Positions 43,210 to 51,724 of a DNA stretch of 64,000 nt are shown piece after piece. Source of the DNA: PALSA-968 sp964387075 (GTDB taxonomy: Bacteria; Bacteroidota; Bacteroidia; B-17B0; Aurantibacillaceae); the NCBI GenBank assembly GCA_964387075.1, contig CAYLVB010000002.1:248001-312000 (forward strand). The letters are read 5' to 3'. The notes beneath the pieces were generated by a model that was not told the origin of the DNA, did no database searches, and worked only from the letters and a program-made list of their open reading frames with translations. Made by a program: the position numbers and the translations under genes. Each line of letters begins with the position of its first letter. The first letter of the stretch is position 1.

Positions 43210-44289
43210 TTGCTTGAAGAGATCATCATAAACAAAATTAAAAAGGATGGACCGATCTCCTTTCGCGATTTTATGGAGATGGCACTTTATTATCCGCAAC
43301 AGGGATATTACACTTCTTTTGCTGTAAAGATAGGACAGGATGGAGACTTTTATACAAGCCCAAGCTTTAGTCCTGTGTTCGGAACCTTGCTGGCAAGACA
43401 GATCGAAGAAATGCAGGAGTTGCTTGAAGAGGACGTCTTCACCATTGTGGAGTACGGGGCAGGCCCAGGGCATTTGTGCCGCGACGTTCTTGCTTATTTC
43501 CAAAGAACAAACCACCCGGCCAAACTGGAATATTGCATCATTGAGAAAAGCCCGGCCATGATAGCGCTGGCAAAGGAGAATGTGCCGGAAGGAGTGAAAT
43601 GGTTCCACAGTATAGAAGAGATCGGCCCTTTCAACGGCTGCGTGCTGTCGAACGAACTAGTGGATAATTTTTCTGTTCATCGCGTAGTGATGAGCAATGG
43701 CCTGAAGGAAATATATGTTGATCATGCGAACGATTTTAAGGAGATCCTGGTGCCGGCATCCGATCCGCTTTGTCAGTATCTCGACGAATTAAAAATAGAA
43801 TTGCCGGAAGGATATCAGGCCGAAATAAACCGGCAAGTGGATGCCTGGACGCATGACATCAGCGCCACCCTTAAAAAGGGATATGTAATGACCATCGATT
43901 ATGGTTATCCATCGGGTGAATTGATGGAAAGAAAGTCGGGAACACTTACCTGTTTCCACAAACATCGCCCTAACAGAAAGCCTTACACGAATATTGGCGA
44001 GCAGGATATCACAGCGCATGTAAATTTTTCCGGGCTATGCCTTGCCGGTTACAAGAACGGGCTTGAGTATAACGGGTTTACCGACCAGAGAAAATTCCTT
44101 CTCGCGCTCGGATTCAGCGATCTTGTGAAGGCCGGGGAAGAAAAGGGAAATGAACGATGTCGCTTTATCCGGGAAAGAGCTTTGACCAACACCCTGGTAG
44201 GTTCTATGGGACAAAAATTCAAGGTTCTTGTGCAGGAAAAGGGAATAAAGAAAAAGCAGGCGTTGAGTGGAGTAAGAAGCAACCTCTAA
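43210..44289 (+). CDS. MidA-family (DUF185) SAM-dependent methyltransferase
   Basis: A 359-residue class I methyltransferase of the MidA/NDUFAF7 family: GPISFRDFMEMALYYPQQGYYT at the N-terminus, SPSFSPVFGTLLARQI, the SAM loop VEYGAGPGHLCRDVLAYF, VLSNELVDNFSVHRV and TIDYGYPSGELMERKSGTL. The start is TTG 43210; an in-frame TAA lies 12 nt upstream and the next ATG would remove conserved residues. In mitochondria NDUFAF7 methylates an arginine of a complex I subunit; bacterial targets are not established. It is directly behind a TPP riboswitch and terminator, which is unexpected because no thiamin gene is in the window. Confidence 0.9.
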   Translation: MLEEIIINKIKKDGPISFRDFMEMALYYPQQGYYTSFAVKIGQDGDFYTSPSFSPVFGTLLARQIEEMQELLEEDVFTIVEYGAGPGHLCRDVLAYFQRTNHPAKLEYCIIEKSPAMIALAKENVPEGVKWFHSIEEIGPFNGCVLSNELVDNFSVHRVVMSNGLKEIYVDHANDFKEILVPASDPLCQYLDELKIELPEGYQAEINRQVDAWTHDISATLKKGYVMTIDYGYPSGELMERKSGTLTCFHKHRPNRKPYTNIGEQDITAHVNFSGLCLAGYKNGLEYNGFTDQRKFLLALGFSDLVKAGEEKGNERCRFIRERALTNTLVGSMGQKFKVLVQEKGIKKKQALSGVRSNL

Positions 44290-44384
44290 AAATCCGTGTT
44301 AAGGCCAGTTAGGTGTAGCTTCACCGAATTGGGAGGACAAAGCGGTTCTTTCTGTGCTTTATTTGTATGTACAAACAGCATAAA

Positions 44385-44609
44385 ATGGAAAAGAAAGAAA
44401 AAACCAGGCTTGGCGGCGATGATGATGCGCCCGTAAAACCGGATAAGCATATCCCGGTAAAACCCGATAAGAATCCTGACCCGATGAAGAAAAAACCCGG
44501 TACAGATCCTGAGCGCAATGATCCAACGCGCATCGAAGAACCGGAGAAACTAGACCCAACACGCATACCCGACCCGGATAAGCACGACCCATCAAAACCA
44601 AAAGAGTGA
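44385..44609 (+). CDS. Disordered Pro/Asp/Lys-rich small protein
   Basis: About 74 residues of charged, Pro-rich sequence with an internal repeat: DPTRIEEPEKL, DPTRIPDPDKH, DPSKPKE, plus two VKPDK units. No hydrophobic core, signal peptide or known domain; intrinsically disordered. The ATG at 44385 is preferred over the one at 44367 because a -7-like TTTATTTG (44358-44365) ends one base before the latter. Its stop overlaps the next start as GTGA, so translation is probably coupled. Function unknown. Confidence 0.6.
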   Translation: MEKKEKTRLGGDDDAPVKPDKHIPVKPDKNPDPMKKKPGTDPERNDPTRIEEPEKLDPTRIPDPDKHDPSKPKE

Positions 44610-45013
44610 GCGCCTTCCTTCGTTATATGCGCCCGCATTTCTTTTTTATGGTGCTTTATGTGGCAACCATGGGGCTGGTGGCCTATGTGGCCGCCGGCGA
44701 CCAAGGCCCGCATGATGGAACTGTGAAAAAAGCAGGCCCCTATTACATTGAAATGAAGACGGCCGAAAAAAGGCTCTTTGCTTACCTGCTCGACAAGAAG
44801 TTAAAGACCCTGAGCAATGCCGGCATACACGGTGAAGCAGACCTGGTTTTCATAGATAACACCACGCAGAACATCCCGCTGATGGCAGATAAGGATTCGG
44901 CGTTTATGTGTACCGTTCCGGCAGAGTTCGCCAGTTGTAAGATCACTTTTACAATAACGGGAAAAGCGGTTTCTGCGAGGTTCAGCAATCCTGTAAAGCT
45001 TGTCCGGAAATAA
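44606..45013 (+). CDS. Single-TM envelope protein, unassigned
   Basis: A 135-residue protein starting at GTG 44606 (alternatively ATG 44627). One hydrophobic segment (FFFMVLYVATMGLVAYVAA) is followed by an export-type domain: HDGTVKKAGPYYIEMKTAE, RLFAYLLDKKLKTLSNAGI and a beta-rich C-terminus (CKITFTITGKAVSARFSN). I believe similar small domains occur in other Bacteroidota envelope proteins, but I cannot name the family. It is coupled to the disordered protein gene (GTGA) and followed after 18 nt by the DUF6496 gene, part of a short four-gene cluster. Confidence 0.65.
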   Translation: MSAFLRYMRPHFFFMVLYVATMGLVAYVAAGDQGPHDGTVKKAGPYYIEMKTAEKRLFAYLLDKKLKTLSNAGIHGEADLVFIDNTTQNIPLMADKDSAFMCTVPAEFASCKITFTITGKAVSARFSNPVKLVRK

Positions 45014-45031
45014 TCCTAAAAATCAAATCGT

Positions 45032-45226
45032 ATGGCTAAGTACTCAAAAGGTGCGCAGAAAAAAGTAAAGAAGGTAATGCACGAATACCGCGAAGGAACG
45101 TTAAGATCAGGCAAGGACGGAAAAGGTGGTAAAGTGAAAAGCCGAAAGCAGGCTATTGCTATTGGTTTAAGTGAGGCGCGCAGGACGGGAGCCACGGTTC
45201 CTAAAAAGAAAAGTACCGGCAAATAA
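45032..45226 (+). CDS. DUF6496 small basic protein
   Basis: A 64-residue protein that resembles DUF6496: KYSKGAQKKVKKVMHEYREG, then RSGKDGKGGKVKSRKQAIAI and GLSEARRTGA. The last part (KQAIAIGLSEAR) is typical of small plasmid- and stress-associated proteins in many bacteria. Highly basic and cytoplasmic, possibly nucleic-acid binding. It stops one base before the ATG of the short-chain dehydrogenase gene, so they are coexpressed. Confidence 0.85.
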   Translation: MAKYSKGAQKKVKKVMHEYREGTLRSGKDGKGGKVKSRKQAIAIGLSEARRTGATVPKKKSTGK

Positions 45227-45227
45227 C

Positions 45228-46094
45228 ATGCAGCACGTAAATCCTAAAAAGGCTTTGGTAAAAAAACAGTCGCAGAACCGACCCGGACTGGAGTACAAGA
45301 TGGAGCCGCGGCCCGAGTATGTGAAACCATACCCCGGCGGAAGACTTTGGAACAAAAAGTGCGTGGTCACCGGTGGAGACAGCGGCATTGGGCGTGCTGT
45401 TGCGATAGCTTTCGCGAAGGAGGGAGCGGATGTGGCCATTATTTATCTTAAGGCCGAGAAAAAGGATGCCGAGTTCACGGCATCGGTGATACAGGATGAT
45501 TTTGGAAAGGAGTGCCTGCTGGTTCCTGCCGATATTTCGAAGGAAAAACAATGTATTGCTTCGATAAAAAAGATCGCACGCCATTTTAAGGCGATCGATG
45601 TGCTGGTGAACAACGCGGGAGTGCATTATCCCGCGGAAAGTATCGCAAAGATCACCGACAAACATTTACTGGAGACCTTTTCCATTAATGTATTTTCCAT
45701 GTTCCGCATTATAAAGGCGGCTTTGCCTTCCATGAAAAAAGGTTCCAATATCATCAATACAACTTCGGTCACCGCTTATCGCGGAAGCCCCGAACTCATT
45801 GACTACAGTTCTACCAAAGGGGCTGTTGTTTCTTTTACCAGGAGCCTTTCGGCAAACCTCGTGAAAAAAGGGATCCGCGTGAACGCGGTGGCGCCCGGCC
45901 CGGTATGGACGCCACTCATTGTAGCGAGTTTCGATCCGAGGCACGTCTCCACTTTTGGTTCAGATTGCCCCATGAAACGGCCCGGACAACCCTCCGAGCT
46001 TGCCCCCGCCTATGTATTCCTGGCCAGTGATGACGCTTCCTATATCACGGGTCAAACCATTCACGTTAATGGCGGCGAAGTAGTGAACGGCTAG
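45228..46094 (+). CDS. Short-chain dehydrogenase, YghA / general-stress type
   Basis: A 288-residue NAD(P)-dependent oxidoreductase with the N-terminal extension of the YghA/GSP39 subgroup (PRPEYVKPYPGGRLWNKKC). The cofactor loop is VTGGDSGIGRAVAIAFAKEG, then DVLVNNAGVHYP, catalytic Ser in NTTSVTAYRGS, YSSTKGA with Tyr and Lys (Y-x3-K), and VAPGPVWTPLI. In E. coli YghA has aldehyde reductase activity; the substrate here is unknown. The start at 45228 follows the DUF6496 stop by one base; an earlier Met overlaps that gene. It ends the small cluster 44385-46094, whose DUF6496 and SDR members suggest a stress role. Confidence 0.92.
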   Translation: MQHVNPKKALVKKQSQNRPGLEYKMEPRPEYVKPYPGGRLWNKKCVVTGGDSGIGRAVAIAFAKEGADVAIIYLKAEKKDAEFTASVIQDDFGKECLLVPADISKEKQCIASIKKIARHFKAIDVLVNNAGVHYPAESIAKITDKHLLETFSINVFSMFRIIKAALPSMKKGSNIINTTSVTAYRGSPELIDYSSTKGAVVSFTRSLSANLVKKGIRVNAVAPGPVWTPLIVASFDPRHVSTFGSDCPMKRPGQPSELAPAYVFLASDDASYITGQTIHVNGGEVVNG

Positions 46095-46108
46095 TCCCAA
46101 ACAGTCTT

Positions 46109-46139
46109 TTTGCCACACTGAAGAAAAATGTTACTTTTA
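46109..46139 (+). promoter_or_regulatory. Promoter of the SpoIIE phosphatase gene
   Basis: TTTG (46109-46112), 19 bp, TACTTTTA (46132-46139), one mismatch in the last base, 25 bp before the ATG. Confidence 0.6.
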
Positions 46140-46164
46140 GTTTCTCTTTCGGCCATCGCTGTTT

Positions 46165-48483
46165 ATGAAATTAGGAGTTAAGATAACACTTGCATTCTTT
46201 TTAGTGGCTTCCTTGTCGATGTTGGTGGTAGGTATTATCTCGTATACCAAGGCCAAAACAGCTCTTGAGCAGGAATCCTTTAATCGTCTCACGGCAGTTC
46301 GCGAGATGAAATCCACCCAGATAGAAGATTATTTTCAGTTGATCAATGACCAGCTGATCACTTTTGCCGAAGAACCTTTGGTGGTGGAAGCCATGAAGCA
46401 GCTAAAGGAAGGCTACAATAATATTCATAAAGACCTGGGAATCGACGAGAAGAAACTGGCAGAAATGAAGCAGCAGAACGATGCCTATATTACTGCCAAT
46501 TACCTTGCTAAATTGAACCAAAACCTGCAAGTGCCGGCTGCACTGGCCGATGAAACTTCCGGAAACAGGCAAAACGTGATCTTACAAAACCTCTATATTG
46601 TATCTAACCCAAAGGAAACAGGCTCCAAGCACGAGTTCAATGCCTCGCCCGACGGAAGTCCTTATAGCGTGGCCCACGCAAAATTTCATCCGCTGATACG
46701 CGACTTCCTGGAAAAATTCGGGTACTATGATATTTTTTTAATAGATGATCAAACAGGCAACATCGTGTACACGGTTTTTAAAGAAGTTGATTTTGGCACT
46801 TCGCTTAACGATGGGCCGTTCAGTAAAACTAATCTCGCTAAAAGTTTTAAGGCGGCGCGAGGACCGGTGAACAAAGATTACGTGAACATCGTGGATTTTG
46901 AACCGTATCATCCTTCCTATAACGCCGCCGCCTCATTTATCAGTTGCCCTATTTTTGACGGCGATAAAAAGATAGGCGTGCTTACCTTTCAAATGCCTAT
47001 TGATAAGATCAACGACATCATGACCAATAAGCAGAACTGGGCCAATGTGGGGCTTGGCGCTACCGGCGAAACGTATATTGTAGGCGAAGATTACACGATA
47101 CGAAACCAGTCGCGTTTTTTGATAGAGGACAGCCTGAATTATTTTAAAATGCTGGAAAATATAAATACTCCCGCCGTAACGATCAATAAGATCAGGAGCT
47201 TTGGTAGCACCGTTGGCTTGCAGGAAGTAAGAACGCCGGGTACAGAAGAGGCACTCAGCGGCATAACCAATAGCCGGATCTTTCCGGATTACAGAGGAGT
47301 GCCTGTATTATCGGCCTACAAGCCATTAAAGATAAAGGATATGCACTGGGTGATCATGAGCGAGATCGACGAGGAGGAGGCTTTCGCGCATGTAAAAACC
47401 CTGCGTAAACAGATCATCATTGGCTTTGCAGCGCTGGTACTGGTGGTAATACTCGTCTCTTATTTTGTGTCGAGGCAGATCACTAAACCTTTGAAGGTGC
47501 TAACGGTTGACGCGTTGGAACTTGCTAAAGGGAACATGAATGTGGAGATCACTACCGGGCGCAAAGACGAGATCGGCGTTTTGTCGGTGAGCTTCAAAAA
47601 AATGCAGTCTTCCATCAGCAAACTGGTGAACGACTTGCGGCACATCAATCATACGTTGGAAGAAAAGGTCATTGAGCGAACGGCCGAGGTAGTGCAGCAA
47701 AAGGATATCATTGAGCACAAGCAAAAGGAGATACTTGATTCTATTCAATACGCCAAAAGGATCCAGTATACGATCCTGGCACACGATGAGTTCCTGAAAA
47801 AACATTTACCTGAGCATTTTGTGCTGTTCAAACCTAAAGACATTGTGAGCGGGGATTTCTATTGGGCAACTGCGCCCGCGTATTTTCCTAAAGGAAAAGA
47901 AAAATTCTATTTGGCCTGCTGCGATTCAACCGGACATGGCGTTCCTGGCGCGTTCATGAGCTTATTGAACATCTCATTTTTGAACGAGGCATTGAACGAA
48001 AAGAAGATCGCGGAGCCAAACGAAGTTTTAAATCATGTAAGAAGACGTTTAACGGGCAGTGTTTCCAAGGATGGAGCGCAGGATGGTATGGACGGGATCC
48101 TGGTTTGTTTTGATAAAGACCGTAGCACGTTAACTTACTCCGCTGCGCATAACCGCCCCATCGTGGTGCGCAACAAAGAGATCATTGAGCACAAGGCCGA
48201 CAAAATGCCGATAGGGGTTGGTGTTCGTTCCGATTCTTTCGCCTTGTTCACGATAGAGATCCAAAAGGGAGATAGCCTGTATCTCTATACAGATGGTTAT
48301 GCCGATCAGTTCGGCGGTGAGAAAGGAAAGAAATTCAAATACAAGAACCTGAACGAGCTCCTGGTCACAAACTGTCATAAACCGCTAAGCGAGCAAAAGG
48401 AGATCCTTGATTCTACCTTTGAAAAATGGAAAGGAGATCTCGAGCAGATCGATGATGTTTGTGTGATAGGCCTTAAGTTTTAG
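46165..48483 (+). CDS. Cache-HAMP-SpoIIE membrane phosphatase
   Basis: A 772-residue signalling protein. Helix 1 (VKITLAFFLVASLSMLVVGII) and helix 2 near 416-434 (GFAALVLVVILVSYFV) bracket a periplasmic double-Cache sensor (FPDYRGVPVLSAYKPLKI is the conserved end). HAMP follows (about 434-490), then a coiled coil with HKQKEILDSIQYAKRIQ (517-534). The PP2C/SpoIIE domain has HFVLFKPKDIVSGDFYWA, CCDSTGHGVPGAFMSLL and YLYTDGYADQFGG with the metal-binding Asp residues. Such proteins dephosphorylate anti-sigma antagonists or other partners in response to an outside signal. It is the only member with the phosphatase among three window proteins that share the linker. Confidence 0.93.
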   Translation: MKLGVKITLAFFLVASLSMLVVGIISYTKAKTALEQESFNRLTAVREMKSTQIEDYFQLINDQLITFAEEPLVVEAMKQLKEGYNNIHKDLGIDEKKLAEMKQQNDAYITANYLAKLNQNLQVPAALADETSGNRQNVILQNLYIVSNPKETGSKHEFNASPDGSPYSVAHAKFHPLIRDFLEKFGYYDIFLIDDQTGNIVYTVFKEVDFGTSLNDGPFSKTNLAKSFKAARGPVNKDYVNIVDFEPYHPSYNAAASFISCPIFDGDKKIGVLTFQMPIDKINDIMTNKQNWANVGLGATGETYIVGEDYTIRNQSRFLIEDSLNYFKMLENINTPAVTINKIRSFGSTVGLQEVRTPGTEEALSGITNSRIFPDYRGVPVLSAYKPLKIKDMHWVIMSEIDEEEAFAHVKTLRKQIIIGFAALVLVVILVSYFVSRQITKPLKVLTVDALELAKGNMNVEITTGRKDEIGVLSVSFKKMQSSISKLVNDLRHINHTLEEKVIERTAEVVQQKDIIEHKQKEILDSIQYAKRIQYTILAHDEFLKKHLPEHFVLFKPKDIVSGDFYWATAPAYFPKGKEKFYLACCDSTGHGVPGAFMSLLNISFLNEALNEKKIAEPNEVLNHVRRRLTGSVSKDGAQDGMDGILVCFDKDRSTLTYSAAHNRPIVVRNKEIIEHKADKMPIGVGVRSDSFALFTIEIQKGDSLYLYTDGYADQFGGEKGKKFKYKNLNELLVTNCHKPLSEQKEILDSTFEKWKGDLEQIDDVCVIGLKF

Positions 48484-48497
48484 GCCTAAAATTTTCA

Positions 48498-48528
48498 TTT
48501 GCAGGTAACGATTAAATGTGTACTTTTG
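48498..48528 (+). promoter_or_regulatory. Consensus promoter of tRNA-Asp
   Basis: TTTG (48498-48501), 19 bp, TACTTTTG (48521-48528) is a full match and sits 39 bp before the mature tRNA 5' end. Confidence 0.88.
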
Positions 48529-48567
48529 CACTCCCCTAAGGCTTAATAGCTGAGGGATAAAAGGTTA

Positions 48568-48641
48568 GGTCCGGTAGTTCAGCTGGTTAGAATGCCGCCC
48601 TGTCACGGCGGAGGTCGCGGGTTCGAGTCCCGTCCGGACCG
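48568..48641 (+). tRNA. tRNA-Asp (GTC)
   Basis: 74-nt cloverleaf: acceptor stem GGTCCGG / CCGGACC, D-arm with AGCTGGTTAGA, anticodon arm CCGCC-CTGTCAC-GGCGG with GTC at 48602-48604, T-arm CGGG-TTCGAGT-CCCG. Discriminator G at 48641; the CCA tail is not encoded. Own promoter upstream and terminator downstream. Confidence 0.98.
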
Positions 48642-48653
48642 CAGAAACCTAAC

Positions 48654-48682
48654 AAAACCCCTTGATAATCAAGGGGTTTTTT
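48654..48682 (+). terminator. Intrinsic terminator after tRNA-Asp
   Basis: Perfect stem ACCCCTTGA / TCAAGGGGT, TAA loop, flanked by A and T runs. Confidence 0.95.
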
Positions 48683-48684
48683 AT

Positions 48685-48716
48685 TTTGACCAAATGAAGC
48701 TTTCGTGCTATTTTTA
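48685..48716 (+). promoter_or_regulatory. Possible promoter of the EEP-family gene
   Basis: TTTG (48685-48688), 20 bp, TATTTTTA (48709-48716), the same -7 variant as at 14885. Confidence 0.5.
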
Positions 48717-48736
48717 GTGTTTTACATTTTTAAGCT

Positions 48737-49858
48737 TTGACTTCAACCCAATCCCCGAGGCCATTAGGTAAATTCAACCGCTTTATGTTGGGGCTTAATT
48801 ACCTTGCCGCGGTCTCCCTTTTATTGTCACTTTTGGCGGCCTTCATCAGTCCTAAAACTTTTTGGCCTATGGCCTTTTTTGGTATTTCCTTCCCGGTATT
48901 GTTTGTTCTGAACCTGTCTTTTGTGATCTATTGGGGCATGCAATTTCGCTGGTGGGCTTTAGTATCGGCGGGCATGGTGCTTGTTTCCGCGAATAATTTT
49001 TTGGGTAATGTGCAGTTCCGCTTCAGTGAAACTGCACTGGGTACACAAGATATCAAGGTGATGAATTATAACTGCATGCTGTTCGATCTTTATAACTGGT
49101 CGCATAACAAAGAATCGCGTAAACTCATCTTTAACATATTGCAGGAAGGAACGCCGGATATCCTCTGCCTGCAGGAATTCTATACTTCCGAGGAAAAGGG
49201 AGATTTTAATAATGCCGATACACTGCAGAAATTCCTGAAGGCGAAAAACATGCACGCGGAGTACACCGTTACGCTGCGCGAGTTCGATCATTGGGGAGTA
49301 GCTACTTTTACGCGTTTCCCGATCGTAAGAAAGGGCAAGATAGATTTCAATACTTCTTCTAATAACATTTGTATCTATACCGACGTGCTCATCCATTCGG
49401 ATACCGTGCGCATCTATAATTTGCATCTCGCATCTATCAGTTTTGGCAAGAAGGAATACAAGTTCATAGACGACATCAGTAAACAGGAGATCAGCGACCC
49501 GGAACTCAAAGGATCAAAAAGCATACTGAAACGTTTAAGGAAGGGATTCCTGGAAAGAGCCGGGCAGACCGAAATGGTGGCGGCGCATATGGCGGCTTGT
49601 CCTTATAAAATTATTTTGTGCGGCGATTTCAATGATACGCCTTCTTCATTCGCGTATCATTCGCTGGCCAAAGATCTGAAGGATGCTTTTCGGGAATCAG
49701 GAAGCGGCATCGGAAAAACCTATCATGGGTCTTTGCCTTTTTTACGGATCGATTATATCCTGCACGATAAGGGATTCAGCTCTTTCAATTACAGGCGCTA
49801 TCCCGAGACAATGACCGATCACTACCCGATCTCCTGTTATTTAAGAGCTGAGGAGTAG
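48737..49858 (+). CDS. Membrane-anchored endonuclease/exonuclease/phosphatase family protein
   Basis: A 373-residue protein. Two or three N-terminal helices (YLAAVSLLLSLLAAFIS; FFGISFPVLFVLNLSFVIYW; WALVSAGMVLVSA) anchor an EEP-fold domain from about residue 105: IKVMNYNCMLFD, DILCLQEFY (catalytic Glu), IYNLHLASI, IILCGDFNDTPSS (metal Asp, Asn) and RIDYILHDKG then MTDHYPISCYL (final Asp-His). All catalytic positions are kept, so it is probably an active Mg-dependent hydrolase of DNA, RNA or phospholipid headgroups; the substrate cannot be told. The start is TTG 48737; an ATG lies 16 codons in. It converges with the next gene with only 2 nt between stops and no terminator. Confidence 0.88.
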   Translation: MTSTQSPRPLGKFNRFMLGLNYLAAVSLLLSLLAAFISPKTFWPMAFFGISFPVLFVLNLSFVIYWGMQFRWWALVSAGMVLVSANNFLGNVQFRFSETALGTQDIKVMNYNCMLFDLYNWSHNKESRKLIFNILQEGTPDILCLQEFYTSEEKGDFNNADTLQKFLKAKNMHAEYTVTLREFDHWGVATFTRFPIVRKGKIDFNTSSNNICIYTDVLIHSDTVRIYNLHLASISFGKKEYKFIDDISKQEISDPELKGSKSILKRLRKGFLERAGQTEMVAAHMAACPYKIILCGDFNDTPSSFAYHSLAKDLKDAFRESGSGIGKTYHGSLPFLRIDYILHDKGFSSFNYRRYPETMTDHYPISCYLRAEE

Positions 49859-49860
49859 CA

Positions 49861-51723
49861 TCACTTCAGTTGCTGCATCAAGGCTGTTGACTTTTTGCCA
49901 TTCGGGTTCAGCGCTAAGGCTTTCCGGCAATAGCGTTTTGCGTTGCTTGTATCCTTCAGGCCAAGATAGGTGTAGGCCAGGCCGGTATAAATGGTTTCGT
50001 TCTGCAAGCCTTTTGCGAGCGCTTTTTGATAAAGTGAAAGCGATTCGGCGTATTTACCGGAAGCATTCTTATCCTCAGCCAGCATGTAATATGCGTTGAA
50101 AGCCATACTGTCCAATCGAATCGTTTCTGCAAAATAAAAGCCGCTGCTGTCGAGTTTCAGTGCTTTTAGCGACATGGCCTTATAAAAAGTTACATCGGGC
50201 GTACGGGCTATCTGTAAACTTCTATTGATGTAAGGCAAAGCGGAAGAATAATCCTTCTGCATGAAGACCAGGATATAGGAAACAAAGTTGAGCGCATTCT
50301 TATAATCGGGGGCAACCCGGATCGCGTTCTCCAGGTTGGCACGTATGTGCGCGATGTCCTTTGAAAGATCCCTGTTCGGGATATTTGCTTTTTGTTTCTT
50401 TTCCACGGCTGCCATGATGTTCATGGCCTGCAGGTAATTCATGTAGGCGCTGTTTGGATACTTCAGGATATCGGTATCGGTTAGATGCGCTGTGTTCTTC
50501 CAATCGGTGTTGCGGGAAACGACCATGAAACTGAAGACCAGGAGAAGCCCTATAGAAATGTATTTGATGTTTCCGTTAAATTTCTTTTCTATCGAATAGA
50601 ATTGCATCAATAAAGCAAGGATCACCAAAGTGGCTCCCAGTGAGCAAAAGAAAGCGAAACGATCGGCCACGATGCCCACGACCGGCGTAAAAAAATTAAG
50701 GTACATAGAGACCGACGCCGAAAATATGAAAAGCCCGGCCAGCAAAAGCGTTCTTTGCTTTTTAAAAGCGTAGATCATTCCCCATACCAGGAGGCAGGCG
50801 GCAACGATGCCCACCACCGCGTACCCACTGAATGAGACGGATGGCACGCTTTCCACGCCGTAATAGAACGATTGTTTGAAAGGAAAAAGGCATTGAATGC
50901 AATAAAAACCAAGACTATTGAAAAGAGCGATGATGCGCAGGCCAAATCCTTTTTCAACATAAAGCGGATTCTCGAAAGAATAGAAAACGTGGTGTTCCTG
51001 GCTGATGTCGATCAGGTTTCTTACTACCAGGAGACGAACCAGCATGAAGCTCGCCGCCATTGCGATGCAGTAAAAAAGAGTTTTGCTCCAGGTCAGTCTT
51101 ACCCGAATAAAAAGTACAACCGGAATGATGGCCAGGTAAGGAAGCGAATCCAGCTTCGAGAGATAAGCCAGCGCGATGCTGATGAAAGCAGTAAAATAAG
51201 GCAAAAGGTCCGGCCTGTTCGTTACGTGTTTATGGAGTAAGATGCATAGCGCATTCACAGAAAAAATAAAACAAAGTAAAATGTCACGATTCTTCAGGCT
51301 GGCCACCACTTCCGAATGAATAGGCATGCAAACGAAAAGCAGGGCAGCGTAAAACGGAATTTTATCCTGCACAGGGTGCCTTATCAATTGCACGAACCTG
51401 TATACCATCCATGCGCAAAGGGCGTAAAGCAGGATATTGAAAAAGTGTGAAACGCCGGCATTTGTTCCGAAGAATTGATGCTCCACAGCAAAACTAATTT
51501 TTACTACCGGGCGGTAGTCATATTTCTGCCCTTTTTCATCGGCGTAGAATGTGGTGAGAATTTTTGGGATGGCGCTGAAACCTTTAGACGCGATGTTGTC
51601 TTTTTGTGTTACCAGCGCGTCGTCAACCGTATACTCATTCCTCAGGGTATTTGCATAAAGCGCAAAGCAGGCCAGGAGCAGGATGAGGCGATCGCGGGTG
51701 AATATTTTGGAAAGGAATGACAT
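49861..51723 (-). CDS. TMTC-like multi-helix membrane protein with TPR repeats (copy 2)
   Basis: A 620-residue protein. About eleven hydrophobic helices span residues 10-415 with an Asp-Asp pair in the first external loop (EYTVDDALVTQ), YDYRPVVKIS, SHFFNILLYAL and HSEVVASLKNRDILL. Those four elements match eukaryotic TMTC O-mannosyltransferases and related GT-C enzymes. Residues about 440-620 hold four or more TPR units (AESLSLYQKALAKGLQNETI). Predicted role: transfer of a sugar from a polyprenyl carrier to protein in the periplasm, with the TPR part as the acceptor-binding arm; inferred from architecture only. It is one base behind its paralog, so the two are cotranscribed. Confidence 0.8.
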   Translation of the reverse strand: MSFLSKIFTRDRLILLLACFALYANTLRNEYTVDDALVTQKDNIASKGFSAIPKILTTFYADEKGQKYDYRPVVKISFAVEHQFFGTNAGVSHFFNILLYALCAWMVYRFVQLIRHPVQDKIPFYAALLFVCMPIHSEVVASLKNRDILLCFIFSVNALCILLHKHVTNRPDLLPYFTAFISIALAYLSKLDSLPYLAIIPVVLFIRVRLTWSKTLFYCIAMAASFMLVRLLVVRNLIDISQEHHVFYSFENPLYVEKGFGLRIIALFNSLGFYCIQCLFPFKQSFYYGVESVPSVSFSGYAVVGIVAACLLVWGMIYAFKKQRTLLLAGLFIFSASVSMYLNFFTPVVGIVADRFAFFCSLGATLVILALLMQFYSIEKKFNGNIKYISIGLLLVFSFMVVSRNTDWKNTAHLTDTDILKYPNSAYMNYLQAMNIMAAVEKKQKANIPNRDLSKDIAHIRANLENAIRVAPDYKNALNFVSYILVFMQKDYSSALPYINRSLQIARTPDVTFYKAMSLKALKLDSSGFYFAETIRLDSMAFNAYYMLAEDKNASGKYAESLSLYQKALAKGLQNETIYTGLAYTYLGLKDTSNAKRYCRKALALNPNGKKSTALMQQLK

Positions 51724-51724
51724 A

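Noticed and set aside
43003..43608. A 201-codon minus-strand frame covering the riboswitch and the start of the MidA gene.
   Set aside because: It is antisense to an aptamer with invariant TPP bases and to conserved MidA residues; no family features.
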